From Pleionea sp041591085 (GTDB lineage Bacteria > Pseudomonadota > Gammaproteobacteria > Enterobacterales > Kangiellaceae): a stretch of 33,395 nt of DNA. Within the stretch, counting starts at the first letter, position 1. Each line of letters opens with the position of its first letter. The translations under genes were made by a program, and so were the position numbers. The DNA lies in assembly GCA_041591085.1 (NCBI GenBank), contig JBFHSP010000011.1, forward strand, positions 1-33,395, read 5' to 3'. Below, piece after piece: positions 7,795 to 16,554 of this stretch. A model generated the notes under the pieces. It was given only the letters and a program-made list of their open reading frames with translations. It did not search any database and had not been told where the DNA came from.

Positions 7795-8742
7795 TCAGTT
7801 CTTGGGATCAAACTTCCTAAGTTCTGGGGGCAATACAAACACAATGTTTTCATCTTGGCCAGAAAGCTCTTGAGATGCTTTACCACCGAGTGACTTCAAC
7901 TTATCAATGACATTTTGAACTAACACTTCAGGTGCAGAAGCCCCTGCAGTTACTCCAACCGCATTAATATCTTTTAGCCAATCTGGATTGATTTCGTTTT
8001 GATTATCGATTAAATAAGCGGCAGTTCCTTGAAACTCTGCCAGCTCTCTTAATCGATTTGAGTTTGAACTGTTTTTCGAACCTACTACTAACAATAAATC
8101 GACTTGCTCTGAGATTTTTTTAACCGCATCTTGTCTGTTTTGTGTGGCGTAACAAATGTCGTCTTTTCTAGGCCCTTTAATATTTGGATACTTTTTTTGT
8201 AACGCAGAAATAATCTGTTTAGTGTCATCAACCGAAAGTGTGGTTTGGGTAACAAACCATAAAGCATTAGGATTTTTGACCGATAAATGTTCAACATCTT
8301 CCAAGGTTTCAATCAAATAAATTCCAGCGTTTGAATTGTTATACTGACCCATAGTGCCTTCCACTTCAGGATGGCCTTTATGTCCAATTAATATACACTC
8401 TTGGCCATTTTCACTGGCTCTAGCAACTTCCAAATGCACTTTGGTGACCAATGGGCAAGTGGCATCAAACACTCTTAAGTTTCTTTCGGAGGCATCTGTT
8501 TTCACTCTTTGTGACACGCCATGCGCACTAAAAATACAAATGCTGTTTTCTGGAATTTCACTCACATGCTCAACAAAAATAGCACCCTTTTCTCTTAGTC
8601 CATCAACAACAAATTTGTTGTGTACCACTTCATGACGCACATAAATTGGAGCTCCAAACACCTCAAGTGCTCGATTCACTATTTCAATCGCTCGATCAAC
8701 ACCAGCACAAAAACCTCTTGGATTTGCTAATAAAATTTCCAT
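7795..8742 (-). CDS. ispH: 4-hydroxy-3-methylbut-2-enyl diphosphate reductase
   Basis: IspH (LytB) reduces HMBPP to isopentenyl and dimethylallyl diphosphate, the last step of the MEP isoprenoid pathway; it is a cytoplasmic [4Fe-4S] enzyme. The 315 residues match the usual length (316 in E. coli). The three cluster cysteines are Cys12 (RGFCAGV), Cys96 (FDATCPLV) and Cys197 (DDICYAT). The catalytic Glu is in GHPEVEGT (Glu126), and VGVTAGASAPE is near the C-terminus. It lies three bases after fkpB, at the end of the ileS-lspA-fkpB-ispH run, as in E. coli and Pseudomonas. Its product feeds prenyl synthases such as IspB, encoded at 18968 in this window. Confidence 0.98.
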   Translation of the reverse strand: MEILLANPRGFCAGVDRAIEIVNRALEVFGAPIYVRHEVVHNKFVVDGLREKGAIFVEHVSEIPENSICIFSAHGVSQRVKTDASERNLRVFDATCPLVTKVHLEVARASENGQECILIGHKGHPEVEGTMGQYNNSNAGIYLIETLEDVEHLSVKNPNALWFVTQTTLSVDDTKQIISALQKKYPNIKGPRKDDICYATQNRQDAVKKISEQVDLLLVVGSKNSSNSNRLRELAEFQGTAAYLIDNQNEINPDWLKDINAVGVTAGASAPEVLVQNVIDKLKSLGGKASQELSGQDENIVFVLPPELRKFDPKN

Positions 8743-8745
8743 TGA

Positions 8746-9204
8746 TTAAACCTCTGGTGGCTGATCGATGCCACGAACTAAAACATTAAACGTGATGGCT
8801 TCACCAGCAAACGGATGATTAAAATCAACTTTTACTGAGTGTCCGGCCACTTCTTTTACCACTCCGGGCATAGGCTCGCCGTTTGGAGCCGCAAACTCAA
8901 TAATAATACCTTCAGCTAACTCAATATCATTTGGAAAACTGTGTAAGTCCATAAACTGAACTAGATTAGGTTGATATTCACCTAAGGCATCTGCACTTTC
9001 TAAACGAAATGATTTTTCTTGGCCTAACATCATTCCAACAACATGATGCTCAAAAGCATCACTCATTGAACCATCACCTAAACAAATAACAACCGGCTTT
9101 TCAGAATGATTTGCGTTTATAGTCACGCCATCATCGGTTGTGAGTTTTAAGTCAATGTAAACAAGGCTATTTGCATCGACCGATTTTATTTGAGTACTTA
9201 ACAT
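8746..9204 (-). CDS. fkpB: FKBP-type peptidyl-prolyl cis-trans isomerase (FkpB/SlpA)
   Basis: A 152-residue SlyD-like FKBP. The N-terminal FKBP half-domain has LVYIDLKLTTDDG and ICLGDGSMSDAFEHHVVGM. An insert-in-flap chaperone segment follows (FPNDIELAEGIIIEFAAPNGEPMPG), and the C-terminal FKBP strand VDFNHPFAGEAITFNVLV is the family signature. There is no His-rich metal-binding tail as in SlyD, and the length fits FkpB (149 in E. coli). It lies between lspA (15 bases) and ispH (three bases), the conserved position for fkpB. It is predicted to be cytoplasmic, with proline isomerase and chaperone activity; the physiological substrate is unknown to me. Confidence 0.93.
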   Translation of the reverse strand: MLSTQIKSVDANSLVYIDLKLTTDDGVTINANHSEKPVVICLGDGSMSDAFEHHVVGMMLGQEKSFRLESADALGEYQPNLVQFMDLHSFPNDIELAEGIIIEFAAPNGEPMPGVVKEVAGHSVKVDFNHPFAGEAITFNVLVRGIDQPPEV

Positions 9205-9219
9205 GGCTTTTCTACTTCT

Positions 9220-9750
9220 CTAAACGCTAGATTTAGATTTTAAATTTTCAGACTTTAATCGTTTTGGCTCAAACCAGATGCTGTCAATGATCAACATCGC
9301 AGCGCCGATTGAAATAGCTATATCTGCAACATTAAATGTTGGCCAGTGATAGCCGTAAGCATACCAATCGATAAAGTCGACTACATAACCAAATTGGATC
9401 CGATCAATCGCGTTTCCAAATGCACCTGCAATCACTAATGCTAAGCCGGTGTTTAACCATTTTAATGAGCGATCATTTCGACATAACCAGACAACTAATA
9501 CTATTCCGATTACCACCGCAAAAATGGATAAGCCGTAGCGTTGCCAGCCACCAGCATCGGCCAAAAAGCTAAAGGCGGCACCATAGTTTACAGCATAACG
9601 AAAATCGAAATGCGGCATAACTTCAATTACACGACCCGTTGCCAATACATCGGTTGCCCAAATTTTAGTCCACTGATCGAGTATTAAAACAGCCACACTC
9701 AATACCAACCAAGCAAAACCTGTTTGTTTTAATTTTCCAAATACCATCAT
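9220..9750 (-). CDS. lspA: Lipoprotein signal peptidase (signal peptidase II)
   Basis: LspA cleaves the signal peptide of diacylglyceryl-modified prolipoproteins in the inner membrane. The 176 residues show four hydrophobic segments (about 12-30, 73-90, 101-117, 140-160). The conserved motifs are LDQWTK (25-30), NYGAAFSFL (55-63), GNAIDRIQFGYVVDFID with catalytic Asp125, and FNVADIAIS with catalytic Asp143. It overlaps the ileS stop by one base (TAATG), suggesting translational coupling. The first two codons are both ATG; I took the upstream one. The tail after the last membrane segment is short and basic (KRLKSENLKSKS). Confidence 0.97.
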   Translation of the reverse strand: MMVFGKLKQTGFAWLVLSVAVLILDQWTKIWATDVLATGRVIEVMPHFDFRYAVNYGAAFSFLADAGGWQRYGLSIFAVVIGIVLVVWLCRNDRSLKWLNTGLALVIAGAFGNAIDRIQFGYVVDFIDWYAYGYHWPTFNVADIAISIGAAMLIIDSIWFEPKRLKSENLKSKSSV

Positions 9751-12551
9751 TAAGCGAACAACCTCTCTTCGCCTTTGCCGTTTACATTTTCAATACAGCG
9801 ACCGCATAAGCCTGGATGAGTTTCATTGTGATTTACATCTTCTGTTCGATGCCAGCAACGCTCACATTTTTCATTGCTCGACTTAACTATTTCTAAAGCA
9901 AACTCTACTTCTGCTGGTGTATCTAATTGCTCACTGGCCACCACTTTTGCCTTCGAAGTGATCAAGACAAATCGTAATTCATCTTGCAATTTTTGCAGCG
10001 AAATCAGGGTATTTCCTTTAGCTAATACGGTCACTTCGGCTTCTAATGAACTACCTAGCTCTTTTGCTATTCGTTTTGCTTCAATCGCTTTATTCACAGC
10101 AACTTTCACACTCAAAATATTTTGCCAGTCTTCAAGCGTAATTTTTTCATCTGAATATTGTGATAATTGCTCATACCATTGCTGAGTAAAGATAGTTAAA
10201 GACTGATCTCCAGATTGCGGCAAATGTTGGAAAGCCTCTTCAGCTGTAAATGACATGATTGGTGCCATCCAACGAATTAATGCTTGTAACACATGATACA
10301 TAGCCGTTTGACAAGAACGATGCGCAAAACTGCCCCGCTTTGCTGTATATTGACGATCTTTAATCACATCTAAATAAAAACCACCCATTTCTATCGAACA
10401 GAAATGGTGAATATTTTGAACAACCTGCCAGAAAGTATAATGATCATAGGCTTTAACAATATTTTGCTGCGTTTCGAAAGCGGCGTGAATAGCCCAACGA
10501 TCAAGTGGCAAACATTGCTCTGTTTTTAGTAGATCTGTTTGAGGCTCAAAACCATTTAAATTAGCAAGTAAGAATCGTGCGGTATTTCTGATCCTGCGAT
10601 AAGTGTCGGCTGTTCTTTTTAGGATTTCATCGGAAACAGCAATCTCTCCACGATAATCCGTTGAAGCAACCCACAGCCGAAGAACGTCTGCCCCAAGCTT
10701 GTTGATCACTTCTTGCGGCGAAACAACATTGCCCTTTGACTTGGACATTTTCTCGCCTTTTTCGTCAACGGTAAAACCATGAGTGAGCACAGCTTTATAA
10801 GGTGCTCGATTATTAATCGCCACACCGGTTAGTAATGATGATTGGAACCATCCACGGTGTTGATCACTGCCTTCTAAATATATATCAGCAGGTTCAGTCA
10901 ATTCGTCACGGACACCAAGAACGGACTCATGGGTAACCCCTGAGTCAAACCACACATCAAGGGTGTCATCGATTTTCATATAATCTTGCGCATTATCCGT
11001 TACAAGATCTTCAACCCTTAGGTCGTACCAAGCTTGAATGCCTTTTTGCTCAATCGCTTTAGCGGCTTTCTCCATTATTTCAGCCGCGTTTGGATGTAAT
11101 TCGCCCGATTCTTTATTGATCACTAAACACAATGGCACGCCCCAAGTACGTTGTCGTGAAATACACCAATCGGGCCTTCCATCGACCATGCCTTCAATTC
11201 GTGCTTGACCCCAATCGGGAACCCACTGCACTTGTTTAATCTGTTCCATGGCTTGTGCGCGCAAACCATTTTGTTCCATGCTGATAAACCATTGAGGTGT
11301 AGTACGGAAAATTAAAGGCGTTTTGGTCCTCCAGCAGTGCGGATAACTGTGAGTCATTTTAGTTTTGCGTAATAACGCGTTTTTTTCACTTAACAAATCA
11401 CACACTTTTTCATCGACTTTATAAACATGCTCTCCAGCAAAAATTGGAGTCGCATCACTATAAACGCCATCGGGTCCAACATAATTAAGTAACTCTAAAT
11501 CGTACGTTTTACCAACATTAAAATCGTCGGCGCCGTGATCAGGAGCAGTATGGACAAGTCCGGTTCCGGCCTCAGTGGTGACATGTTCACCTAAAATTAG
11601 CGGAACTTTCTTATCGTAAAAAGGATGATTCACTTTTAAGTTTTCTAACGCGGAGCCTTTTGCGGTAGCTACTATTTCATATGTTTCAATGCCATAACGA
11701 GTCATGATCGAGTCAACCATTTCACGAGCAAACATCAATAACTCATCACCATGACCATCGTTAATTTTTACTAAGGCATAATCAAGATCAGGATGGATCG
11801 ATACGGCTTGATTGGCTGGCAGAGTCCAAGGAGTGGTTGTCCAAATTACAATTGAAACCGGAAGCGCTGATTGATAACTAAACTTTTCAAGCAATGAAGC
11901 ATCAGCATTAAAACGCACATCAATCGAAAACGAAGTTTTATCGTGGTATTCCACTTCGGCTTCGGCCAGTGCTGAGCCTCCTACGACACTCCAATAAACC
12001 GGCTTAACTCCTTTATGCAAATGCCCATTATTCACGATTTTAGCTAAAGCCCGTACAATATTAGCTTCGGTATCAAAGTTCATCGTAAGATAAGGATTAT
12101 CCCAGTCGCCGAAAATACCTAAACGGATAAAGTCTTGTTTTTGTCCTTCAACTTGCTTGGCAGCGTAATCACGGCATTTTTGACGAAATACATCGAATGG
12201 TACCTTTACACCGGCTTTTCCATGTTTCTTTTCAACATTGTGTTCAATAGGCAGGCCATGACAGTCCCAACCTGGAACATAAGGCGCATCAAAACCACTT
12301 AAAGTGCGCGACTTAACCACCATGTCTTTCAATACTTTGTTTACCGCATGACCAATATGAATATTGCCATTGGCATAAGGAGGGCCATCATGAAGAACAA
12401 ATTTAGGTCTACCTTCACTTGCTTTACGAATGGCCTGATAAATATCTTTTGACTGCCACTGTTTTAAAAACTCTGGTTCTCTTTGCGGTAAACTGGCTTT
12501 CATTGCAAAGTCAGTCTGAGGCAAGTTTAAGGTATGTTTATAATCGGCCAT
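9750..12551 (-). CDS. ileS: Isoleucyl-tRNA synthetase
   Basis: A class I aminoacyl-tRNA synthetase charging tRNA-Ile in the cytoplasm. The 933 residues are close to the E. coli enzyme (938). Motifs are PPYANGNIHIGH with the HIGH element at 65-68, the editing (CP1) domain with TTTPWTLPAN, the WCISRQRTWGVP segment, and KMSKSKGNV. The C-terminal zinc site has Cys896, Cys899, Cys916 and Cys919 (CERCW and CGRC), which marks the bacterial zinc-containing type of E. coli rather than the mupirocin-resistant type lacking it. It follows ribF by 23 bases, the common ribF-ileS-lspA arrangement, and probably shares the ribF promoter. Confidence 0.98.
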   Translation of the reverse strand: MADYKHTLNLPQTDFAMKASLPQREPEFLKQWQSKDIYQAIRKASEGRPKFVLHDGPPYANGNIHIGHAVNKVLKDMVVKSRTLSGFDAPYVPGWDCHGLPIEHNVEKKHGKAGVKVPFDVFRQKCRDYAAKQVEGQKQDFIRLGIFGDWDNPYLTMNFDTEANIVRALAKIVNNGHLHKGVKPVYWSVVGGSALAEAEVEYHDKTSFSIDVRFNADASLLEKFSYQSALPVSIVIWTTTPWTLPANQAVSIHPDLDYALVKINDGHGDELLMFAREMVDSIMTRYGIETYEIVATAKGSALENLKVNHPFYDKKVPLILGEHVTTEAGTGLVHTAPDHGADDFNVGKTYDLELLNYVGPDGVYSDATPIFAGEHVYKVDEKVCDLLSEKNALLRKTKMTHSYPHCWRTKTPLIFRTTPQWFISMEQNGLRAQAMEQIKQVQWVPDWGQARIEGMVDGRPDWCISRQRTWGVPLCLVINKESGELHPNAAEIMEKAAKAIEQKGIQAWYDLRVEDLVTDNAQDYMKIDDTLDVWFDSGVTHESVLGVRDELTEPADIYLEGSDQHRGWFQSSLLTGVAINNRAPYKAVLTHGFTVDEKGEKMSKSKGNVVSPQEVINKLGADVLRLWVASTDYRGEIAVSDEILKRTADTYRRIRNTARFLLANLNGFEPQTDLLKTEQCLPLDRWAIHAAFETQQNIVKAYDHYTFWQVVQNIHHFCSIEMGGFYLDVIKDRQYTAKRGSFAHRSCQTAMYHVLQALIRWMAPIMSFTAEEAFQHLPQSGDQSLTIFTQQWYEQLSQYSDEKITLEDWQNILSVKVAVNKAIEAKRIAKELGSSLEAEVTVLAKGNTLISLQKLQDELRFVLITSKAKVVASEQLDTPAEVEFALEIVKSSNEKCERCWHRTEDVNHNETHPGLCGRCIENVNGKGEERLFA

Positions 12552-12574
12552 GATAGTTAACTCATATTTTAAAA

Positions 12575-13498
12575 TTAATGCTGAATTTTTTTATTAGCAG
12601 CAGCTATATCTTTACTAATTTGCTGTTTTAAATGCTCTAAAGAATCAAACTTTCTTTCTTCTCGAATTTTATCTAAAAACCACACCTCAACGTGAGCACC
12701 GTAGCAATCTCCATTAAAGTTCAATAGATGAACTTCCAATATTGCTCGCTCACCATTGACGGTGGGTCTTTTCCCGACGTTGGCAACCCCATAAACAGGC
12801 TCATCGGCCACTCCTCCAACCAATACCAAGTAAACACCATGGATGGGTGATACTCTTCTTTTTAGAGGGATGTTTATAGTTGGAAAGCCTAGTTGGCGCC
12901 CGAGCTTTTGTCCGTGGCTCACTTTACCACAAATAGAATAATTTCTACCTAACAAAAGCCGTACTTGATCCAGTTCATCTTGCTGTAATTTTTGGCGGAT
13001 CAAACTACTGCTGATCCGTTCAGTGCCTTGTTTTATCGACTGGGTATTTTGCACCGTAAAATGAGATTTTCCTTGCCGCTCGAGCATCGAATAATCTCCT
13101 TGGCGTGAAGCCCCAAAGCGAAAATCATCACCTACAATTAGGTGCTTTACATTGAGTTGCTTCACTAAAATCGACTGTATAAAGTCTTCTGCAGGCATGT
13201 TAGCCAATCGCTTATCGAAAGAAAGGCAAGCAAGCCAATCAACACCTAATTGCTCAATTAAACGAAACTTTTCCCTAAACCGAGTAAGGCGCGCTGGAGC
13301 CTTTTCAGCTTGAAAGTATTCATAAGGATCGGGTTCAAACACCATCACCAATGAGGGAAAGTTCATAGCTTGAGCTTTTGCAATAACGGCTTCAATGATC
13401 TGTTGATGACCACAATGGACACCATCGAACTTCCCAATAGTCGCAACGCACCCGGTGTTAGGACTGACAGATTGTTTTAATCCCCTGATCAACTGCAT
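12575..13498 (-). CDS. ribF: Bifunctional riboflavin kinase/FAD synthetase
   Basis: RibF phosphorylates riboflavin to FMN and adenylates FMN to FAD. The N-terminal nucleotidyltransferase domain has ATIGKFDGVHCGHQ, APARLTRFREK, VGDDFRFGASRQGD and the RISSSLIR motif. The C-terminal riboflavin kinase domain has GRQLGFPTINI, GVYLV, GVANVGKRPTV and LEVHLLNF. I start it at ATG 13498 (MQLIRGLKQ), giving 307 residues and aligning with the E. coli start MKLIRG. The frame is open upstream to a TTG at 13573, but a good -10 element (13547-13552) lies inside that extension, so it would be untranscribed from this promoter. The Shine-Dalgarno is poor. It is the first gene of the ribF-ileS-lspA-fkpB-ispH block. 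Confidence 0.95.
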   Translation of the reverse strand: MQLIRGLKQSVSPNTGCVATIGKFDGVHCGHQQIIEAVIAKAQAMNFPSLVMVFEPDPYEYFQAEKAPARLTRFREKFRLIEQLGVDWLACLSFDKRLANMPAEDFIQSILVKQLNVKHLIVGDDFRFGASRQGDYSMLERQGKSHFTVQNTQSIKQGTERISSSLIRQKLQQDELDQVRLLLGRNYSICGKVSHGQKLGRQLGFPTINIPLKRRVSPIHGVYLVLVGGVADEPVYGVANVGKRPTVNGERAILEVHLLNFNGDCYGAHVEVWFLDKIREERKFDSLEHLKQQISKDIAAANKKIQH

Positions 13499-13546
13499 GC
13501 GTTTTTGACAGCCTTCATCATTACTTACTAAACCCAAAAGCGCGAA

Positions 13547-13575
13547 ATTATAACGGATAGCGCACAGCAACAACA
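13547..13575 (-). promoter_or_regulatory. Candidate promoter of the ribF-ileS-lspA-fkpB-ispH block
   Basis: The minus strand has a perfect TATAAT (13547-13552) followed by a GC-rich discriminator (TTCGCGC). The -35 at 17 bases (TGTTGT) is poor. It lies in the 80-base gap after murJ and would give a leader of about 40 bases to the ribF ATG at 13498. Confidence 0.5.
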
Positions 13576-13578
13576 GGC

Positions 13579-15120
13579 CTACGGATTTCTGATTTCACTC
13601 AGCCTAAATCCTTGGACAAATAAGGCGATCAAATAAGTAGCGATGGCTGAAATAAGAATTAAGGCCAAGTATTGCGCTCGTTCAATAAATCCGGCTTCGC
13701 GCCAAACTTGAATATCTGGAGAAATCAACTTAATCAGAATAAACATTAATACAGTGGCTACTACAATTTTTAAGAGCTTTAAATACCATGAAGCTTCCAT
13801 AAAGAGCGTACCTTTTGCAATGAGTCCTCGCCACAAAAAGAACATATTTACAAAAGCTGAAATAGCGGTCGCTATTGCAAGCCCAACATGACCAAAGGGT
13901 TTAAATAAAATCAAATTAAACACCATATTAACGGCCATGGCAGCAATGCCAATTTTTACCGGTGTTTTGGTATCTTGTTGGGAAAAATACCCTGGTGCAA
14001 GCACCTTGATCAACATAAAGCTTAATAAGGCTAAGGCGTAGGCCTGAAGGCTTAAGGCAGATTTAAAAGCGTCTTCGAGCGTGTACTCGCCATGTTGAAA
14101 AACTGACAGCATAATCGGTTCAGCTAACACAAAAAGCCCAAGCGCAGCCGGTAATCCAATTAAGATAACAATATAAATGCCCCAATTTAGCAAATGAGAC
14201 ATTTTTTGGCCCCCTTTAGCAAAATCTCTTGATAAGTTTGGCAAAATAACCGTGGCTATGGCTATTCCAAAAATACCAAGGGGAAACTCAAGCAGTCTAT
14301 CGGACAGATAAAGCCAGGTGATACTACCGGTTACTAAAAAAGAAGCAATAATGGTATCGAGCAGCAAGTTGATTTGAGACACCGATACGCCAAACATAGC
14401 AGGAGTCATCAGCTTAAGTATTTTTCTAACACCGCTGTCACGCCAACCCCAACTGGGTTTAACTAAATAGCCTTCGCGCCACAAAAAGGGCAAATGAAGT
14501 AATAACTGCAAAATCCCAGCGGCGAAAATTGCCCAAGCTAAGGCTTCAACAGGCTCTTCAAGCAAAGGTGAAATCCAAATCGCTGCGCCGATCAAACATA
14601 CATTGAGCAAAACAGGTGCAAAAGCCGGCACTGCAAATCGATTTTTCGTATTGAGTATGGCACCAGCGAGTGCGGTTAAACTAATAAAGAAAATATAGGG
14701 AAAAGTGATTTTAATTAAATGGGACACTAGCTCAAACTTATCGGGCGAATTGAGCAAAAAACCGGGACTAAACAGCGCTGCAATGCCAGAAGACCCGAGC
14801 ACACCAATTAAGGTAATTAAAAATAAAATAAGTCCTAATGTTCCAGCCACTTTGCTGACTAATGCTTTTACTATTTCTGGTGACTGGTGCTGTTGATATT
14901 CGGTTAAAACCGGAACAAAAGCTTGCGAAAAAGCACCTTCAGCAAATAACCGCCGCAGAAAATTAGGAATTTTTTGTGCCACTAAAAACACATCGGTTGC
15001 GGCCTGAGCACCCATTACATTGGCAATAACGATATCGCGTACTAACCCTAAAATACGTGACAAAAACGTCATTGCACTGACGATCAAGCTGGACTTAATC
15101 AAACTCGATGATTGCTTCAT
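13579..15120 (-). CDS. murJ: Lipid II flippase MurJ
   Basis: MurJ (MviN) is a MOP-superfamily inner-membrane transporter that flips lipid II to the periplasmic face for peptidoglycan synthesis. With the start at ATG 15120 the protein is 513 residues (511 in E. coli) with about 14 hydrophobic segments. Signatures are TFLSRILGLVRDIVIANVMG, AATDVFLVAQKIPNFLRRLFAEGAFSQAF split over two blocks, and VSVSQINLLLDT and GVSV-type motifs mid-protein. The frame extends upstream to a TTG at 15147, but that codon abuts the T-tract of the ompA terminator, so ATG 15120 with AGG upstream is preferred. Gene order murJ-ribF-ileS is conserved in gammaproteobacteria. Confidence 0.95.
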   Translation of the reverse strand: MKQSSSLIKSSLIVSAMTFLSRILGLVRDIVIANVMGAQAATDVFLVAQKIPNFLRRLFAEGAFSQAFVPVLTEYQQHQSPEIVKALVSKVAGTLGLILFLITLIGVLGSSGIAALFSPGFLLNSPDKFELVSHLIKITFPYIFFISLTALAGAILNTKNRFAVPAFAPVLLNVCLIGAAIWISPLLEEPVEALAWAIFAAGILQLLLHLPFLWREGYLVKPSWGWRDSGVRKILKLMTPAMFGVSVSQINLLLDTIIASFLVTGSITWLYLSDRLLEFPLGIFGIAIATVILPNLSRDFAKGGQKMSHLLNWGIYIVILIGLPAALGLFVLAEPIMLSVFQHGEYTLEDAFKSALSLQAYALALLSFMLIKVLAPGYFSQQDTKTPVKIGIAAMAVNMVFNLILFKPFGHVGLAIATAISAFVNMFFLWRGLIAKGTLFMEASWYLKLLKIVVATVLMFILIKLISPDIQVWREAGFIERAQYLALILISAIATYLIALFVQGFRLSEIRNP

Positions 15121-15146
15121 AATGCCTAGATCTTTTTTTTTAGCCA

Positions 15147-15177
15147 AATAAAAAAGGCTTCTTGCGAAGCCCCTTTT
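15147..15177 (-). terminator. Rho-independent terminator of ompA
   Basis: On the minus strand GGCTTC-GCAA-GAAGCC (about 15156-15171), extended by flanking A/T pairs, is followed by TTTTTTATTT. It lies about 20 bases past the ompA stop and immediately before the murJ start. Confidence 0.85.
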
Positions 15178-15195
15178 AAAACCTAATCGGTTAAA

Positions 15196-16365
15196 TTATT
15201 GAGCTTTAGAAACCGTTGTTTCAATTAATGCTTCAACGCGTCGATTCTTAGCTCGACCTTCTGCTGTGGCATTATCAGCGATTGGTTGAGATTCACCAAA
15301 TCCTTTTGCGGTTACGCGTTCTCTTTTAATGTTAAATTTAAGCACCAACTCATCAGCAACCGCTTGAGCACGTTTTTCAGATAACCATTGGTTGTAACTG
15401 TCTTTGCCCTTAGAATCTGAATGGCCTTCAACGACAACCTTGGTGTCGGCGTATTGGGTCATAAACTTAGCCAATTTTTCAATTTCTTGAATACTGTTGC
15501 CAGTTAACCCACTGCTGTTATTTTGGAAGGTTACGTTTAAGGTCATTCGAACGGTTTGCTCGAGCACTAAACGACATCCTAGCTCATCAACTTTGGCCCC
15601 TGCTGGAGTCGCAGCGCACTTATCCATTGAATTAACGATCCCATCGCCGTCACTATCTAACTCACAACCTCTTGGGTCTACCACAACCCCTGCATTGGTA
15701 TTTGGACATTGATCAACACTGTCAAAAATTCCATCTTTATCAGAGTCTTTATTGTTGCTAGCTACTACGGCTGTAGTTTGAACAGCTACTGGCTCTGCGT
15801 ATTCTTCAACATCGCCACCATTACCGCCAAAGTTAAAAGAAAAACCAAACAATAACTGGGTATCGGTTCTATTCGTTGTAAAATCTCTTACTAAACCTAA
15901 CTCACCTTTTAAAGAAAAGTTTTGTGCAAGGGCCTGTTCAAAACCAACCCCAAATCGACCTACGTCTGACTTGCCCCATCCGCCTCCTGCAGTAGGTGAT
16001 TCAAAGTCATATTGTCCAACACCCAGTCGTAGGTAACCACCACCATCTGTATCTGAACTCATAAAGTACATATAATCGAGCGCCTGCATGACTAAGTCTT
16101 CATTGCCAAAACCAACCGCATCATTCGGATTTAGTTTGGTGTAACTTAACTGTAAAGCAGACTGTTCAGAAATCATAAAACCAAATTCACCGACAATTGC
16201 GTCACTTTCATCGAGCGAGTTGGCCATAATATTGCCATTGTCTTCATCACTTGAATGAAAGTCTTGAACACCGCCCATCACGGTAAAATACACACTTCGA
16301 TCAACACCTGCCGAAGCTCCTAAAGATGCTAATGCCAAAGCTGTAGCTGCTAATTTTAGTTTCAT
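15196..16365 (-). CDS. OmpA-family outer membrane protein with TSP3-type calcium repeats
   Basis: A 389-residue outer membrane protein. The signal peptide is 1-19 (cleavage after GASA). An N-terminal eight-stranded beta-barrel-like domain of about 170 residues shows alternating strands (QSALQLSYTKL, GYLRLGVGQYDF, FSLKGELGLVRDF, QLLFGFSFNFG). An acidic linker follows, then thrombospondin type 3 repeats DSDKDGIFDSVDQCPN and DSDGDGIVNSMDKC (about 207-250). The C-terminal OmpA domain binds peptidoglycan (VVVEGHSDSKG, NQWLSEKRAQAV, GFGESQPIADN, NRRVE). It anchors the outer membrane to the cell wall and resembles OprF/OmpA proteins of marine gammaproteobacteria. It has a strong Shine-Dalgarno (AGGAG), its own promoter and its own terminator, so it is a monocistronic unit between murJ and rpsT. 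I leave the symbol empty because several OmpA paralogues are usual. Confidence 0.93.
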   Translation of the reverse strand: MKLKLAATALALASLGASAGVDRSVYFTVMGGVQDFHSSDEDNGNIMANSLDESDAIVGEFGFMISEQSALQLSYTKLNPNDAVGFGNEDLVMQALDYMYFMSSDTDGGGYLRLGVGQYDFESPTAGGGWGKSDVGRFGVGFEQALAQNFSLKGELGLVRDFTTNRTDTQLLFGFSFNFGGNGGDVEEYAEPVAVQTTAVVASNNKDSDKDGIFDSVDQCPNTNAGVVVDPRGCELDSDGDGIVNSMDKCAATPAGAKVDELGCRLVLEQTVRMTLNVTFQNNSSGLTGNSIQEIEKLAKFMTQYADTKVVVEGHSDSKGKDSYNQWLSEKRAQAVADELVLKFNIKRERVTAKGFGESQPIADNATAEGRAKNRRVEALIETTVSKAQ

Positions 16366-16400
16366 AACTTCTCCTAAATTTATTAAATTATTTTCTTGTT

Positions 16401-16429
16401 ATTATAGCGCCACTCATCTTACCACTAAA
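16401..16429 (-). promoter_or_regulatory. Promoter of the ompA-family gene
   Basis: The minus strand has a perfect TATAAT (16401-16406). At 17 bases there is TTTAGT (16424-16429), a weak -35. The expected start near 16394 gives a leader of about 30 bases carrying AGGAGAAGTT before the ATG. Confidence 0.55.
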
Positions 16430-16477
16430 ATGGCATCGATCTCTAATAACAATAAACTTGATTATCGCGAGCAATAC

Positions 16478-16506
16478 TTGACAAAAAAAACGAAACAAGG
16501 CATAGT
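16478..16506 (+). promoter_or_regulatory. Promoter of rpsT
   Basis: A consensus TTGACA (16478-16483), a 17-base A-rich spacer and CATAGT (16501-16506, four of six), followed by a GC-rich discriminator (TCGCGGCC) typical of stringently controlled ribosomal protein promoters. The leader would be about 42 bases. Confidence 0.7.
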
Positions 16507-16554
16507 TCGCGGCCTAAAAATTTCGGATCGCAAACTAATTGCAGGAGTACTACC

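Noticed and set aside
7789..7798. AlgR-like ACCGTTC word near the minor pilin operon
   Set aside because: It departs from the remembered consensus after ACCGTTC, overlaps the ispH stop, and no algR evidence exists in the window.
15121..15147. Upstream TTG start of murJ
   Set aside because: The codon touches the T-tract of the ompA terminator; ATG 15120 gives the family length.
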